From Flavobacteriales bacterium (GTDB taxonomy: Bacteria > Bacteroidota > Bacteroidia > Flavobacteriales > UA16), in contig NYTZ01000153.1 of assembly GCA_002683735.1 (NCBI GenBank), forward strand, positions 1 through 7,362: DNA of 7,362 nt, given 5' to 3'. The notes under the pieces were generated by a model that was not told the DNA's origin, ran no database searches, and saw only the letters and a program-made list of their open reading frames with translations. The translations under genes were made by a program, and so were the position numbers. Positions 1 through 7,300 of this stretch are shown here, in pieces (within the stretch, counting starts at the first letter, position 1; the number at the start of each line of letters is the position of its first letter).

Positions 1-3000
1 AAGGTGTCAGAAGTTGTCACAGGTTACGTGGACTTCACCCGTCCTGAACTCTTCGGTAGCGTCTTGCCATCGGATGGGTTCTACGAGCCAGGTGACGAAC
101 TGCAACTGCGTTGGTCTGAGGGCATGGAGACCTCCAACCCGAGCATCTCTCTGAACCCGGACAGCATCCAACTCAGGGCCACTCAGAACACGGATTACAC
201 CCACAATTCCGGGGGCATCCAGTTCTCAGGCAACGAGCACGTGGCCATTCTCCAAGGCCCCCACCTCGACGCCGCTTATGTGGACACGAACATGATTGGC
301 TTCCCGGGATGGTCCATGAGCTGGAGACAGTGGGGAGGTGGACAGTATGCATTAGAGGAAACTGAATCAGGGCTAGTCTCCACCGTGGCAGCTCCAACCG
401 AAGCCAGTGGTGTGGTCTTCACACAAGGAGATCAATCCGGATACAGCCTGACCGGTCGATTCGACAACATCAATCAGTTCAGTCTCATCACCACGACAAC
501 GAGCGACACCAGCACCAATTCAATCACTATTTCGGGTGCCGGTGCGGAGTGGAATGGCCTGTGGAACCAACTCGAATTGGTATTCGAGCCGGCGGGCACT
601 GCCGGAACCTACAACTGGCGCTTGAGCTTGAATGGTGCTCCGGCCGGAGTCAATGGTGTCATGTCCGGCATTCAATTGGATCCGACCCGATTCACCCTCG
701 GCAACGGCTGGAGGGGTGGTGCTGCGACCAACACGCCGCTAAGCATGCCGATGCAGGACTTCCGTTTGTGGAACAGCCAACGCGAGACCTATGCTTCTGA
801 GACGCCGGCCTTCATGCTGACCGGAAAGGAGATTGGTCTTCAGGCTTGGCTCCCCATGAATGAGTTGGAAGGCACGCCGCAAGACCGCGCCCGGATGCGG
901 GCCATCGAGATGGAGGCCAACTGGTTCAGTCCAGGGGCTTCGCATGCGCTCGACTTTGCCGACAACACCAATGGCTCTCTGATTCCCTCCATCAGCGGCT
1001 TGAACTGGACGCCGGATGGCACCCGGAACACCACCCTGGAGTTGTGGGTCAAGCCCGGAAATTCCGCCAGCCACGAAAGCTTCATCAGCATCAATGGTGA
1101 CGCAAATCCAGAACGAGACCTGCGGCGCGTGGCATGGAATGGTTTCATTGATTCTACTGGAATTCTCGGGTTTGCCAATGGATACGACACCTTGCGATGC
1201 CCGACACCACTGTCGGATGCATGGCACCACGTCGCCTTGGTGAGACGTTACAATGGCACGGCCTTGTTGTATGTGGACGGAGAAGAAGTGGGAGGTGGTC
1301 CTTCGTACAACCATGGAAAGTTGATTCCAGTGGTAATGTCACTTGGAGCGATGAATGGAGTCGTTTCTGGAATCCAGCCCTGTCATGATGTTAGCGGAGT
1401 GGACTTCAATACAGATGGAGATCCAACAATCAACTCCTTCAGTGCAAACACGCTTGTGACTTGGAGTCCAGAGCTTACCGAGAATGACGGCCTTTTGGGC
1501 TGGGCCATGTTTGATGGTGTTCCCACCGCCATTTATGGAGATGGCTACTACGGAACTGATGGCTTGAACTATAGTGAGGCGTTCCATGATACCGAGCAGG
1601 CATGCATCGATGCTTGCGTCACTGCTGAGCCAAGTGAGGCGCCGGATGATTACTCTGCGTTCTTCACGGGCAAGCTGGACGAAATCCGCGTGTGGAACAC
1701 GGCCTTGACCCAGGAGACCATCCAGAAGCAAATGCGCGATGGTGTCTATGGCTACGAAAACCTCGTCTTCCATGCGCCGTTCGAGACGGCCAGGGATGCC
1801 GAAACAGATACGGTCTTGGTCGAGAACTTCGAGACCTACGTGTACGCTCCTTATGATGGATTCGATTACTCCAATGATGGAAGCTCTTTGGTGATTTCCA
1901 ACGGGTATGAGGCCGTATCCCTGACCAACATTGCGAATGGCGGACTGGCCGCATTGCAGACGGGCATTCAAGACGACGATGCTCCGTTGATGCACTCCGA
2001 GCCGCAAACCTCCCTCAGCGAAGTTGGCGATGTCCTCGACGTGACTTGGAATTCACTACATGACGAGTGCATCATCGAGCTCAACGAGCAGTCTCTGTAC
2101 AAATACGAAGACCAGCTGGTGTCGTTCATCATCCCCAAGACCCAACTGCGGGATGAGGCGGGCAATGCCACTGCGAGCGACTTGGTCTTCGAAATGCTGA
2201 TTGACCGCAATCCCTTGAAGTGGCTGGAAGACTTCGGTCAAGCCGACATTGAATTCGGCACCATGGACACGTCGTTCACCTACTCCATCATGAACGTGGG
2301 CAACACGGCGAAGTACTTTGAGATCGATGGATTGCCTGCTTGGGTGGAAGCCTCGCCTGCATCCGGAACGATTCCAGCCAACAGCACCATGTCCATCACC
2401 TTCACGCCGGACCTTCAGAGCTTGCCCATAGGCTACACTGAATTCGATGCGCGGTTGAAAGGCGGATTGCCTTGTGGTGATTCTGGTTCAGGTGGCTTCT
2501 GCCATGCGGAGCGCTTCACACTGGGCATGGACATCTATGCGACGCCACCAGATCTGGAGGTCGATTACAGCAACTACGAATTCCTCATGCCGCTGGTCAC
2601 AAAGGCTTACATCAACAACGCGGCAAGCCGCGATGACGATGACATTGTGATGGCGTTTGTGGATGACGAACTGCGTGGATTCGCCAACCTCGACATGGAT
2701 GTCGCAGGCCAAAACCTCGGGTTCCTCTCCGTGGCCTACAACATGCAGGACACAGGCAAGACGGTGGAGTTCCACATCTGGGACGCCTCGTTCGGAATGG
2801 TTCGGGCCCAAGTGGGTACCCTGTGGCCCACCTTGAATGACCCGGTCGTGGTGAACCCGTCTGAGGAAGGCGTTGGAAACCTCTTCGAGCCCCTGTTGCT
2901 CCGTTCCACGTCGAAGATTTCCACCAGCACGGAACTCTACCCCGGATGGAACTGGGTCAGTGTGAATGTGGTGGACACACCGTTGACCTTCTCCGTCATG

Positions 3001-4143
3001 AATGCATTCCATGGCATTCCGGCAGGAGACATCCTTCAGGTGAAAACCCACGAATCTCCATACAAGCATCCGGTGGATGGTTGGAACCACCACGCTTCCG
3101 AAGAAAGTGACGTCCACACCCGCTACATGGTGCAGATGAAGATGAATGACCCGACGGCCAGCTGGACCATGACCAACACCGGATTCGCACTGGACCCCAC
3201 TGAAGAGGAGTCCAAGGCCAGCCTGGTCTATGGTTGGAATGAGCTCGGATATCTGCCGCACCAGTCCTTCGGAGTGGATCGGGCTTTGAGAAGCCTCGCG
3301 GATGCGGACTCGATCCTCAGCTTCAATGACCTCGTCCAAAGCCGAGGTGACGGATTCGCCATGTATGCCGGCGATGGTGAATGGGTGGGCTCACTCAACA
3401 CCATGCGTCCGGGACAAGGTTACCGACTTCGTCTCGGCGCCTCCAATGCGGCGAATGCAGGCAGCTTGGCAGGAAAGCTGGAATGGCCGATTTCCCTCGG
3501 AATGGAATACTTGGTCCGCGCTACGGAGGACGAGCCCACTTGGGAGATGGACATCGCTGCGCTCGAATCCGAGATGATGGCCGTCATTCGACTCGATGTG
3601 GGACAAGGGCAGCCTCAAGGCTTGGCGGATGCCCTAGGGGCATTCATCCCAGGTCCGGATGGCCCCGTCTGCATCGGACAGGCTCACCCCATGGACACGG
3701 AACAGGGATTGCTCTACTTCTTGACCATGTACGGTGATGCCACGTCCAAATGGTACGAGCAACCCCTTCACTTCCGTTGGCTCAGCAGCGCAACGGCGCA
3801 AGAGTGGACTGCCGAGGAGAGCGTGACGTTTGAATCGTCCAAGCTGCTCGGTCAATTGGACGCACCGATGCTGCTCCATTTCCGGAACCTGAATGAGGAG
3901 ACGTCCGACCTGGTCGCCTTCCCGAACCCGTTCCGGGATGAGTTGAGCATCCACTGGCACGGCAGCGAAGACATCGTTGAGCTGCGACTGGAGGATGCCA
4001 CCGGTAAGCTTATCGACATCATCGACTGCGATGGGTTGACGAGCGGACCTTGCCGCATCGCCACCAGTCACCTGTCAGCCGGTGTCTACATGATTCATGC
4101 CGTCACCACCACACGCAACCACGCCGTCCGCGTCGTGAAATAA
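1..4143 (+). CDS. Giant modular secreted/surface protein with LamG-like and Ig-like domains and a T9SS sorting domain (5' partial)
   Basis: The reading frame is open from the first base to the TAA at 4141-4143, giving 1380 visible residues. The GTG at 4 is only the second in-frame codon, has no visible ribosome site and no signal peptide follows it, so the true start lies upstream. Residues below count from base 1. Order: SbsA-like Ig fold (about 10-75), LamG-like domain 1 (about 90-290), LamG-like domain 2 (about 311-599), second Ig-like fold (about 661-736), BACON-like fold (about 737-848), an 'AFVDDELRG' module (about 851-940), two GWNW-type modules (about 977-1150), a second AFVDDELRG-like module (about 1160-1270) and a T9SS type A sorting domain (about 1304-1380). 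This architecture is known from large exported Bacteroidota proteins. No enzyme motif was recognised, so adhesion or glycan binding at the cell surface is inference. A strong hairpin follows the stop, suggesting transcription ends here. Confidence 0.95.
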   Translation, partial: KVSEVVTGYVDFTRPELFGSVLPSDGFYEPGDELQLRWSEGMETSNPSISLNPDSIQLRATQNTDYTHNSGGIQFSGNEHVAILQGPHLDAAYVDTNMIGFPGWSMSWRQWGGGQYALEETESGLVSTVAAPTEASGVVFTQGDQSGYSLTGRFDNINQFSLITTTTSDTSTNSITISGAGAEWNGLWNQLELVFEPAGTAGTYNWRLSLNGAPAGVNGVMSGIQLDPTRFTLGNGWRGGAATNTPLSMPMQDFRLWNSQRETYASETPAFMLTGKEIGLQAWLPMNELEGTPQDRARMRAIEMEANWFSPGASHALDFADNTNGSLIPSISGLNWTPDGTRNTTLELWVKPGNSASHESFISINGDANPERDLRRVAWNGFIDSTGILGFANGYDTLRCPTPLSDAWHHVALVRRYNGTALLYVDGEEVGGGPSYNHGKLIPVVMSLGAMNGVVSGIQPCHDVSGVDFNTDGDPTINSFSANTLVTWSPELTENDGLLGWAMFDGVPTAIYGDGYYGTDGLNYSEAFHDTEQACIDACVTAEPSEAPDDYSAFFTGKLDEIRVWNTALTQETIQKQMRDGVYGYENLVFHAPFETARDAETDTVLVENFETYVYAPYDGFDYSNDGSSLVISNGYEAVSLTNIANGGLAALQTGIQDDDAPLMHSEPQTSLSEVGDVLDVTWNSLHDECIIELNEQSLYKYEDQLVSFIIPKTQLRDEAGNATASDLVFEMLIDRNPLKWLEDFGQADIEFGTMDTSFTYSIMNVGNTAKYFEIDGLPAWVEASPASGTIPANSTMSITFTPDLQSLPIGYTEFDARLKGGLPCGDSGSGGFCHAERFTLGMDIYATPPDLEVDYSNYEFLMPLVTKAYINNAASRDDDDIVMAFVDDELRGFANLDMDVAGQNLGFLSVAYNMQDTGKTVEFHIWDASFGMVRAQVGTLWPTLNDPVVVNPSEEGVGNLFEPLLLRSTSKISTSTELYPGWNWVSVNVVDTPLTFSVMNAFHGIPAGDILQVKTHESPYKHPVDGWNHHASEESDVHTRYMVQMKMNDPTASWTMTNTGFALDPTEEESKASLVYGWNELGYLPHQSFGVDRALRSLADADSILSFNDLVQSRGDGFAMYAGDGEWVGSLNTMRPGQGYRLRLGASNAANAGSLAGKLEWPISLGMEYLVRATEDEPTWEMDIAALESEMMAVIRLDVGQGQPQGLADALGAFIPGPDGPVCIGQAHPMDTEQGLLYFLTMYGDATSKWYEQPLHFRWLSSATAQEWTAEESVTFESSKLLGQLDAPMLLHFRNLNEETSDLVAFPNPFRDELSIHWHGSEDIVELRLEDATGKLIDIIDCDGLTSGPCRIATSHLSAGVYMIHAVTTTRNHAVRVVK
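28..225 (+). other. SbsA-like (Big_5-type) Ig domain in the first protein
   Basis: The residues around 'EPGDELQLRWSEGME', followed by 'NPDSIQLRA', match the pattern of bacterial Ig-like domains in which a 'what is beyond expectation' strand (x-G-D-x-L-x-L-x-W-S-E-x-M) precedes a second hydrophobic strand. A related unit recurs at 1981-2207 with 'EVGDVLDVTWN' and 'LRDEAGN'. The two units bracket the LamG pair, so they may be linkers or spacers. The fold assignment is by motif only, and the domain may begin before the window. Confidence 0.5.
268..885 (+). other. LamG/concanavalin A-like domain 1 (degenerate)
   Basis: This region reads as a beta-sandwich with strands such as 'WNQLELVFEP' and 'YNWRLSLNGAP', then 'LGNGWRGG', and ends in 'MQDFRLWNSQRE'. 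That ending corresponds to the usual LamG ending G-x-I-D-E-V-R-I-W-N. It is followed by 'GLQAWLPMNELEG', the post-LamG motif seen in many Bacteroidota proteins as 'GLxAYWPMNEGxG'. It is less canonical than domain 2. LamG-type folds commonly bind glycans or proteins; the ligand here is unknown. Confidence 0.6.
931..1800 (+). other. LamG/concanavalin A-like domain 2 with an internal insertion
   Basis: Clear LamG/Laminin_G_3 signatures are present. 'ALDFADNTNG' opens the domain, 'TLELWVKPG' is the first core strand, 'WHHVALVRR' and 'ALLYVDGEEVGGG' are the central pair, and 'GKLDEIRVWNTALT' is the closing strand. 'YENLVFHAPFE' then matches the post-LamG 'WPMNE' motif. About 100 residues at 1360-1659 separate 'LGAMNG' from 'FFTGKLDEIRVWN', where most family members have a short loop. 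The insertion carries three Cys, two of them in 'ACIDAC'. Confidence 0.82.
1981..2207 (+). other. Second Ig-like domain in the first protein
   Basis: The motif 'SEVGDVLDVTWN' followed by 'QLVSFIIPKTQLRDEAGN' fits the bacterial Ig-like pattern in which a strand ending in D-x-x-G-N closes the fold. It resembles the N-terminal unit near 28-225 and precedes the BACON-like fold directly. It probably acts as a rigid spacer between binding domains; this is inference from position. Confidence 0.5.
2209..2535 (+). other. BACON/ASH-like Ig fold
   Basis: The string 'FGTMDTSFTYSIMNVGNTA' followed by 'LPAWVEASPASGTIPANS' and 'SITFTPD' shows the BACON-type order: a framework strand, then 'P-x-W-x-x-x-x-P-x-S-G-x-I-x-A-x-x', then a final hydrophobic strand. 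BACON domains are usually mucin- or glycan-associated modules in Bacteroidota. A single Cys pair ('PCGDSGSGGFC') sits in the loop after it. Assignment to BACON rather than another ASPM/SPD-2/Hydin-like fold is uncertain. Confidence 0.55.
2551..2820 (+). other. 'AFVDDELRG' module, copy 1
   Basis: The residues 'DDDDIVMAFVDDELRGFAN' then 'LGFLSVAYNMQDTGKTVEF' and 'IWDAS' follow a pattern I know from large Flavobacteriales surface proteins (roughly D-x-V-A-A-F-V-x-G-E-x-R-G-V-A, F-L-T-V-Y, G-E-x-I-x-F-x-x-W-D-A). A diverged second copy lies at 3478-3810. The family has no function that I can name. Confidence 0.5.
2929..3450 (+). repeat. Two tandem 'GWNW/YGWN' modules
   Basis: Copy A (about 2929-3219) starts 'LYPGWNWVSVNV' and contains 'AGDILQVKTHESPYKHPVDGW'-like residues in which a hydrophobic strand precedes a G-W. 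Copy B (about 3220-3450) starts 'LVYGWNELGYLP' and contains 'GDGFAMYAGDGEWVGSL' and 'MRPGQGYRLRLG'. Both follow one order: G-W-N, a helix with conserved small residues, a D-x-I/L strand, a Y/W-rich strand, and a closing G-Y or Y-M strand. They are diverged at the DNA level, so this is a protein-level repeat, not a recent duplication. Confidence 0.6.
3478..3810 (+). other. 'AFVDDELRG'-like module, copy 2 (diverged)
   Basis: The sequence 'MMAVIRLDVGQGQPQG' followed by 'LGAFIPGPDGPVCIGQA' and 'GLLYFLTMYGDATSKWYEQPL' then 'FRWLSSATAQEW' keeps the order seen in copy 1 at 2551-2820: a hydrophobic strand, an 'AFI/AFV' strand, 'F-L-T/S-x-Y' and a closing aromatic strand. The similarity is by order and hydrophobic pattern, with few identical residues. 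Confidence 0.4.
3910..4140 (+). other. T9SS type A C-terminal sorting domain
   Basis: The final 77 residues carry the hallmarks of the Por/T9SS sorting domain. 'LVAFPNPFRDELSIHW' contains the P-N-P-F motif, 'VELRLEDATGKLI' is the central strand with D-x-x-G-K, and 'HLSAGVYMIHAV' contains the S-x-G-x-Y motif, followed by a basic 'AVRVVK' tail. Known function: the domain directs export across the outer membrane by the type IX system and is usually cleaved, often with attachment to surface lipopolysaccharide. This is the strongest taxonomic marker in the window. Confidence 0.92.
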
Positions 4144-4181
4144 AGAAGTGCCCCTCGGCCAGGTGGCCGAGGGGCACTTCT
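4144..4181 (+). terminator. Perfect 17-bp hairpin after the first gene, likely terminator
   Basis: Bases 4144-4160 pair without mismatch with 4165-4181 around a 4-base loop (AGGT), one base after the TAA. The stem is GC-rich in its inner half. The 3' flank is 'TCCTCCATTATTCC', pyrimidine-rich but without a run of T, so it is a weak fit to a textbook intrinsic terminator. It could also stabilise the 3' end of the transcript. Confidence 0.75.
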
Positions 4182-4222
4182 CCTCCATTATTCCTTCGCC
4201 AATCCGTCCATTGAACAGAACC
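4182..4222 (+). other. Short leader before the second gene
   Basis: These 41 bases separate the hairpin from the ATG of the second gene. There is no purine-rich Shine-Dalgarno sequence; the bases just before the ATG read 'GAACAGAACC', an A-rich stretch common at Bacteroidota starts. I could not identify a convincing TAnnTTTG -7 element, so a promoter here is not asserted, although the upstream hairpin implies one may exist. Confidence 0.4.
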
Positions 4223-4318
4223 ATGCAACGCAAACACAGATCCCCTACTGGTGCCATGCCATTTGGCATGCTTCTGGTTTGCCTCGTGGTTCTGATGGGC
4301 GCAACGCAAACGGCTGCC
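4223..4318 (+). other. Sec signal peptide of the second protein
   Basis: Residues 1-32 show a basic n-region (R3, K4, H5, R6), a hydrophobic core 'MLLVCLVVLMGA' at 16-27, and a small-residue c-region 'TQTAA' before Q33. Cleavage between A32 and Q33 is the likely site, since many Bacteroidota exported proteins start with Gln after processing. C20 sits inside the core, not after a lipobox, so a lipoprotein is unlikely. Confidence 0.85.
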
Positions 4319-7300
4319 CAGTGCCCGGACCCTGAAGTTCTACTCTATTATGAAGCGCCCTGTGGTTCTGGTCTGAACACCGGCCAGTCCTTTACCGCAC
4401 CGACCACGGGCCAGCTGGATAGCCTGCGTTTGGCCAGATGTACGGGCACGGACACCCGCGTGGTCATTCGCGGATTCAATGGGACAGGCGCTGCTTGGAA
4501 TCAAGGACCCATCATCGGAGAAGCGGACTTGGTGGTGTCTGGAGATTCAGACGCCAACGCTTGCTACACAAGTGGGGGAAATGGGTTTTCCAACTACGAG
4601 GAGGGATGGTTCACCTTCCACAATTTGGCGCTGGCAGAAGGCGAGCAATACATCCTTCATCTGATCGACGGTGCTGCGGCAACCAGCTGCAACCTGTCTT
4701 ATGAGGGGGGATCTGCCTTTACCAATACTGGAGAAAAACAAGGCGAAGACTTGGCCTTTGACCTCTACTTCTGTCCGGGTGACTTCACGTTTGGTTGCAC
4801 CAATCCCGAGGCCTGCAATTTCGATCCTGCGGCTACAGCAGAAGACGGGTCATGTGCCGAAGAAGATTGTGCTGGAAACTGCGGCGGAACCGCTTACGAA
4901 GACCCCATCTGCGGTTGCATCTCTGACATCTCCCTCGCTGGACAATGCCTCGGATGCACGGATGCTGCGGCCTGCAACTTCGACGCCACGAGCACCGTGG
5001 ACAACGGCAGCTGTTATTACCCGGATTGCCAGGGCTCCTGCCCCGAGTTCCTCGACTTCTATGAAGCCCCCTGTGGCACAGGACTGAACTACGGACAGAG
5101 TTTCACGGCGAGCATCACAGGTTACCTCAACAGCATCACCATTGCCCGATGCACTGGCGTGAACACCCGGCTGCAGGTCCGCACATACAATGGCGACGGA
5201 AACACGTGGAGTCAGGGCAGCCTCATCGGTGAAGCCAATCAAGTGTTTCCTGGAAACAATGAACCATCCGACTGCTTTGTCAGCGGAGGAAATGGATTCT
5301 CCAACTATGTGGAAACCACCTTCACCTTCACCAACATGGGTCTGGAAGCTGGAAACCAATATGTCTTTCAGTTGGTTGAAGGGGTCGCCGCCACGGGATG
5401 CAACATCAATTATGCAGATGGTACGGCGTTTGCCATCAATGGTGCAAAGCCCGATGAAGACTTGGTTTTCCGGCTCTCCATGTGCCCCATCATCCTGAAT
5501 TTCGGCTGCACAGACGACACAGCTTGCAATTATGATGAAAGTGCCAACGTCGAAGACGGCAGCTGCCTCTTCCTCGATTGTGCGGGGACATGTGGTGGTG
5601 ATGCTTACCTCGACCCCGACTGTGGGTGCCTCGACTCCATTGAGGATGCAGGATCCTGTGTCGGGGGCATCGATTCTGCTGCCTGCAATTTTGACCCGAC
5701 CGCCACAGTGGGAGATGACTCGTGCCAATTCCCAGACTGTCACGGGGACTGCGGAGGAAGCGCCACCCTGTCCTCTTGTGGATGCATCGGAGGAAACACC
5801 GGGATTCCCGCCTCTGCCTGCATCAATGGTTGCTTGACGGAGGTCACCGCATCGTCCCCAAATGCCTGTTCCCCGGGCATTCTGTACGGACAGTCGTTCA
5901 TCAGCACGGAAAATGGATTGCTGGAAAGAATCCGACTCAAGACCTGTTGTGCCTTGGATGCGCAACTGGTTCTGCGAAGGGCCGCCAACCTAGACCCATG
6001 CCAAATCGAAGGTCCCCAAGAATGGAATTCTGGCGAAATCCTCGGCTACAGCAATCTCAACTACAGTGTGTGCGCTGGACTTGAGGCGTGCGTCACGAGC
6101 ATGGGTGTAGAAGGTTACATCTGGCGGGACTTTGACTTTGGCGGCATTCCCATCCAGAGTGGAGAAGGCTATGTCATGGAGCTGATTTCGGGGGTGGCCA
6201 TCGCCAATTGCGAAGGGGACTACGCCGATGGAAACGCTTTTGGAGGTGCGGGAGCCTTGGCCGAAAAGGACCTGGTCTTCTCCATCCACATCTGCAACCA
6301 AGACCAGAACTGGGGTTGTACGGACCCCACTTCCTGTACGTTTGACCCTCAGGCCGACCAAAACGACGGGTCCTGTTTGTACGAGGACTGCAATGGGGAA
6401 TGTGGGGGCGATGCTGTCGAATCGGTCGGTTGCGGCTGCATTGGCGGCTCAACCGGCATTCGCACCGAACAGTGCGTCTTTGGAACCATTCGGCCCATTC
6501 TCGCCAATGATGCGAGCATCTGCCCCGGCACACTGACCGGTCAGACCTTGACCACTGCAGCCGATGGCTTTCTGACTGGGCTTTCTTTCTATGGCCCTTC
6601 AGACGAAGCGCAAACCCTAGAATTGCGTCGATCAAACGGACCCAATGCAGGAGAACTGGTTTTCACCACCACCCGAAACGCCGTTCCATCCGATTGTGAT
6701 CAAGAGGTCTCTAACTGGCTTCAAGTTTCTCTGAACCACTTCCCCGTCCAAGCCGGCAGTGGTTACCGCCTGGACTTTTTGGACGGGTACGGACATCGGA
6801 CGTGTTCCGCAGATTTTGTCGAAGGAGAGGGAATCCAAAATGGATCTGCGGTCAGTACCGCCGATTTGGCCTTTCGATTGGTATACCGGAATCCCGCTCC
6901 AGGAGAATTGGTCTGGGGGTGCACAACGGATGGATTCTGCAATTACGACCCCGATGCCACGCATGATGATGGAAGCTGCACCATTGATGATTGCAACGGA
7001 GACTGCGGCGGAGTAGCTTATACGATTGAAGGCTGTGGCTGTGTGGCTGGCCTGACCGGCGTTGAACCCGAGTCCTGCTATGGGTGTCTGGACGACAGCA
7101 AATGCAACTATGATCCGGCGGCGTCCATTGACGACGGGTCCTGTTTGGACTACGATTGCAATGGAGATTGCGGCGGCTCGGCTGTCCTCAATGACCGGTG
7201 TGGATGCGTGGGGGGGAACACCGGCATCGACCCCGCCATTTGTCTCGTCAAGTGTCAATCCGACCCCTACCTGTCCAATTATGACGGCGCATTCGAGACC

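Noticed and set aside
4..6. GTG as the start of the first gene
   Set aside because: The preceding codon is in frame, no ribosome site or signal peptide is visible, and a T9SS-exported protein needs a signal peptide. The gene starts upstream.
1339..2007. 222-codon open frame on the - strand
   Set aside because: It covers the closing LamG strand and the following linker in reverse; it has no domain evidence and no promoter or start context.
2488..3339. 283-codon open frame on the - strand
   Set aside because: It is antisense to the GWNW and AFVDDELRG modules of the first gene and shows no family motif, signal peptide or ribosome site, so it is a compositional shadow.
4182..4222. Promoter for the second gene
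   Set aside because: No clear -7 TAnnTTTG or -33 TTG pair at the right spacing; a TTG near 4211 is too close to the ATG to support a call.
4255..4270. 6-bp inverted repeat (CATGCC...GGCATG)
   Set aside because: It falls within the signal-peptide codons and is short; chance is a sufficient explanation.
4223..4318. Lipoprotein signal peptide (Cys at residue 20)
   Set aside because: C20 is within the hydrophobic core and is preceded by 'LLV', not a lipobox; the c-region is a standard Sec type I site.
4850..5965. 371-codon open frame on the - strand
   Set aside because: It lies wholly antisense to the Cys-rich second gene, whose repeats and domain landmarks are unmistakable on the + strand. 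The repetitive codon usage simply leaves few stop codons in reverse. Its translation shows no recognisable domain.
4793..7243. DNA-level tandem repeat or CRISPR-like array
   Set aside because: The periodic similarity is at the protein level; third-codon positions differ widely, and the spacing between units is not regular.
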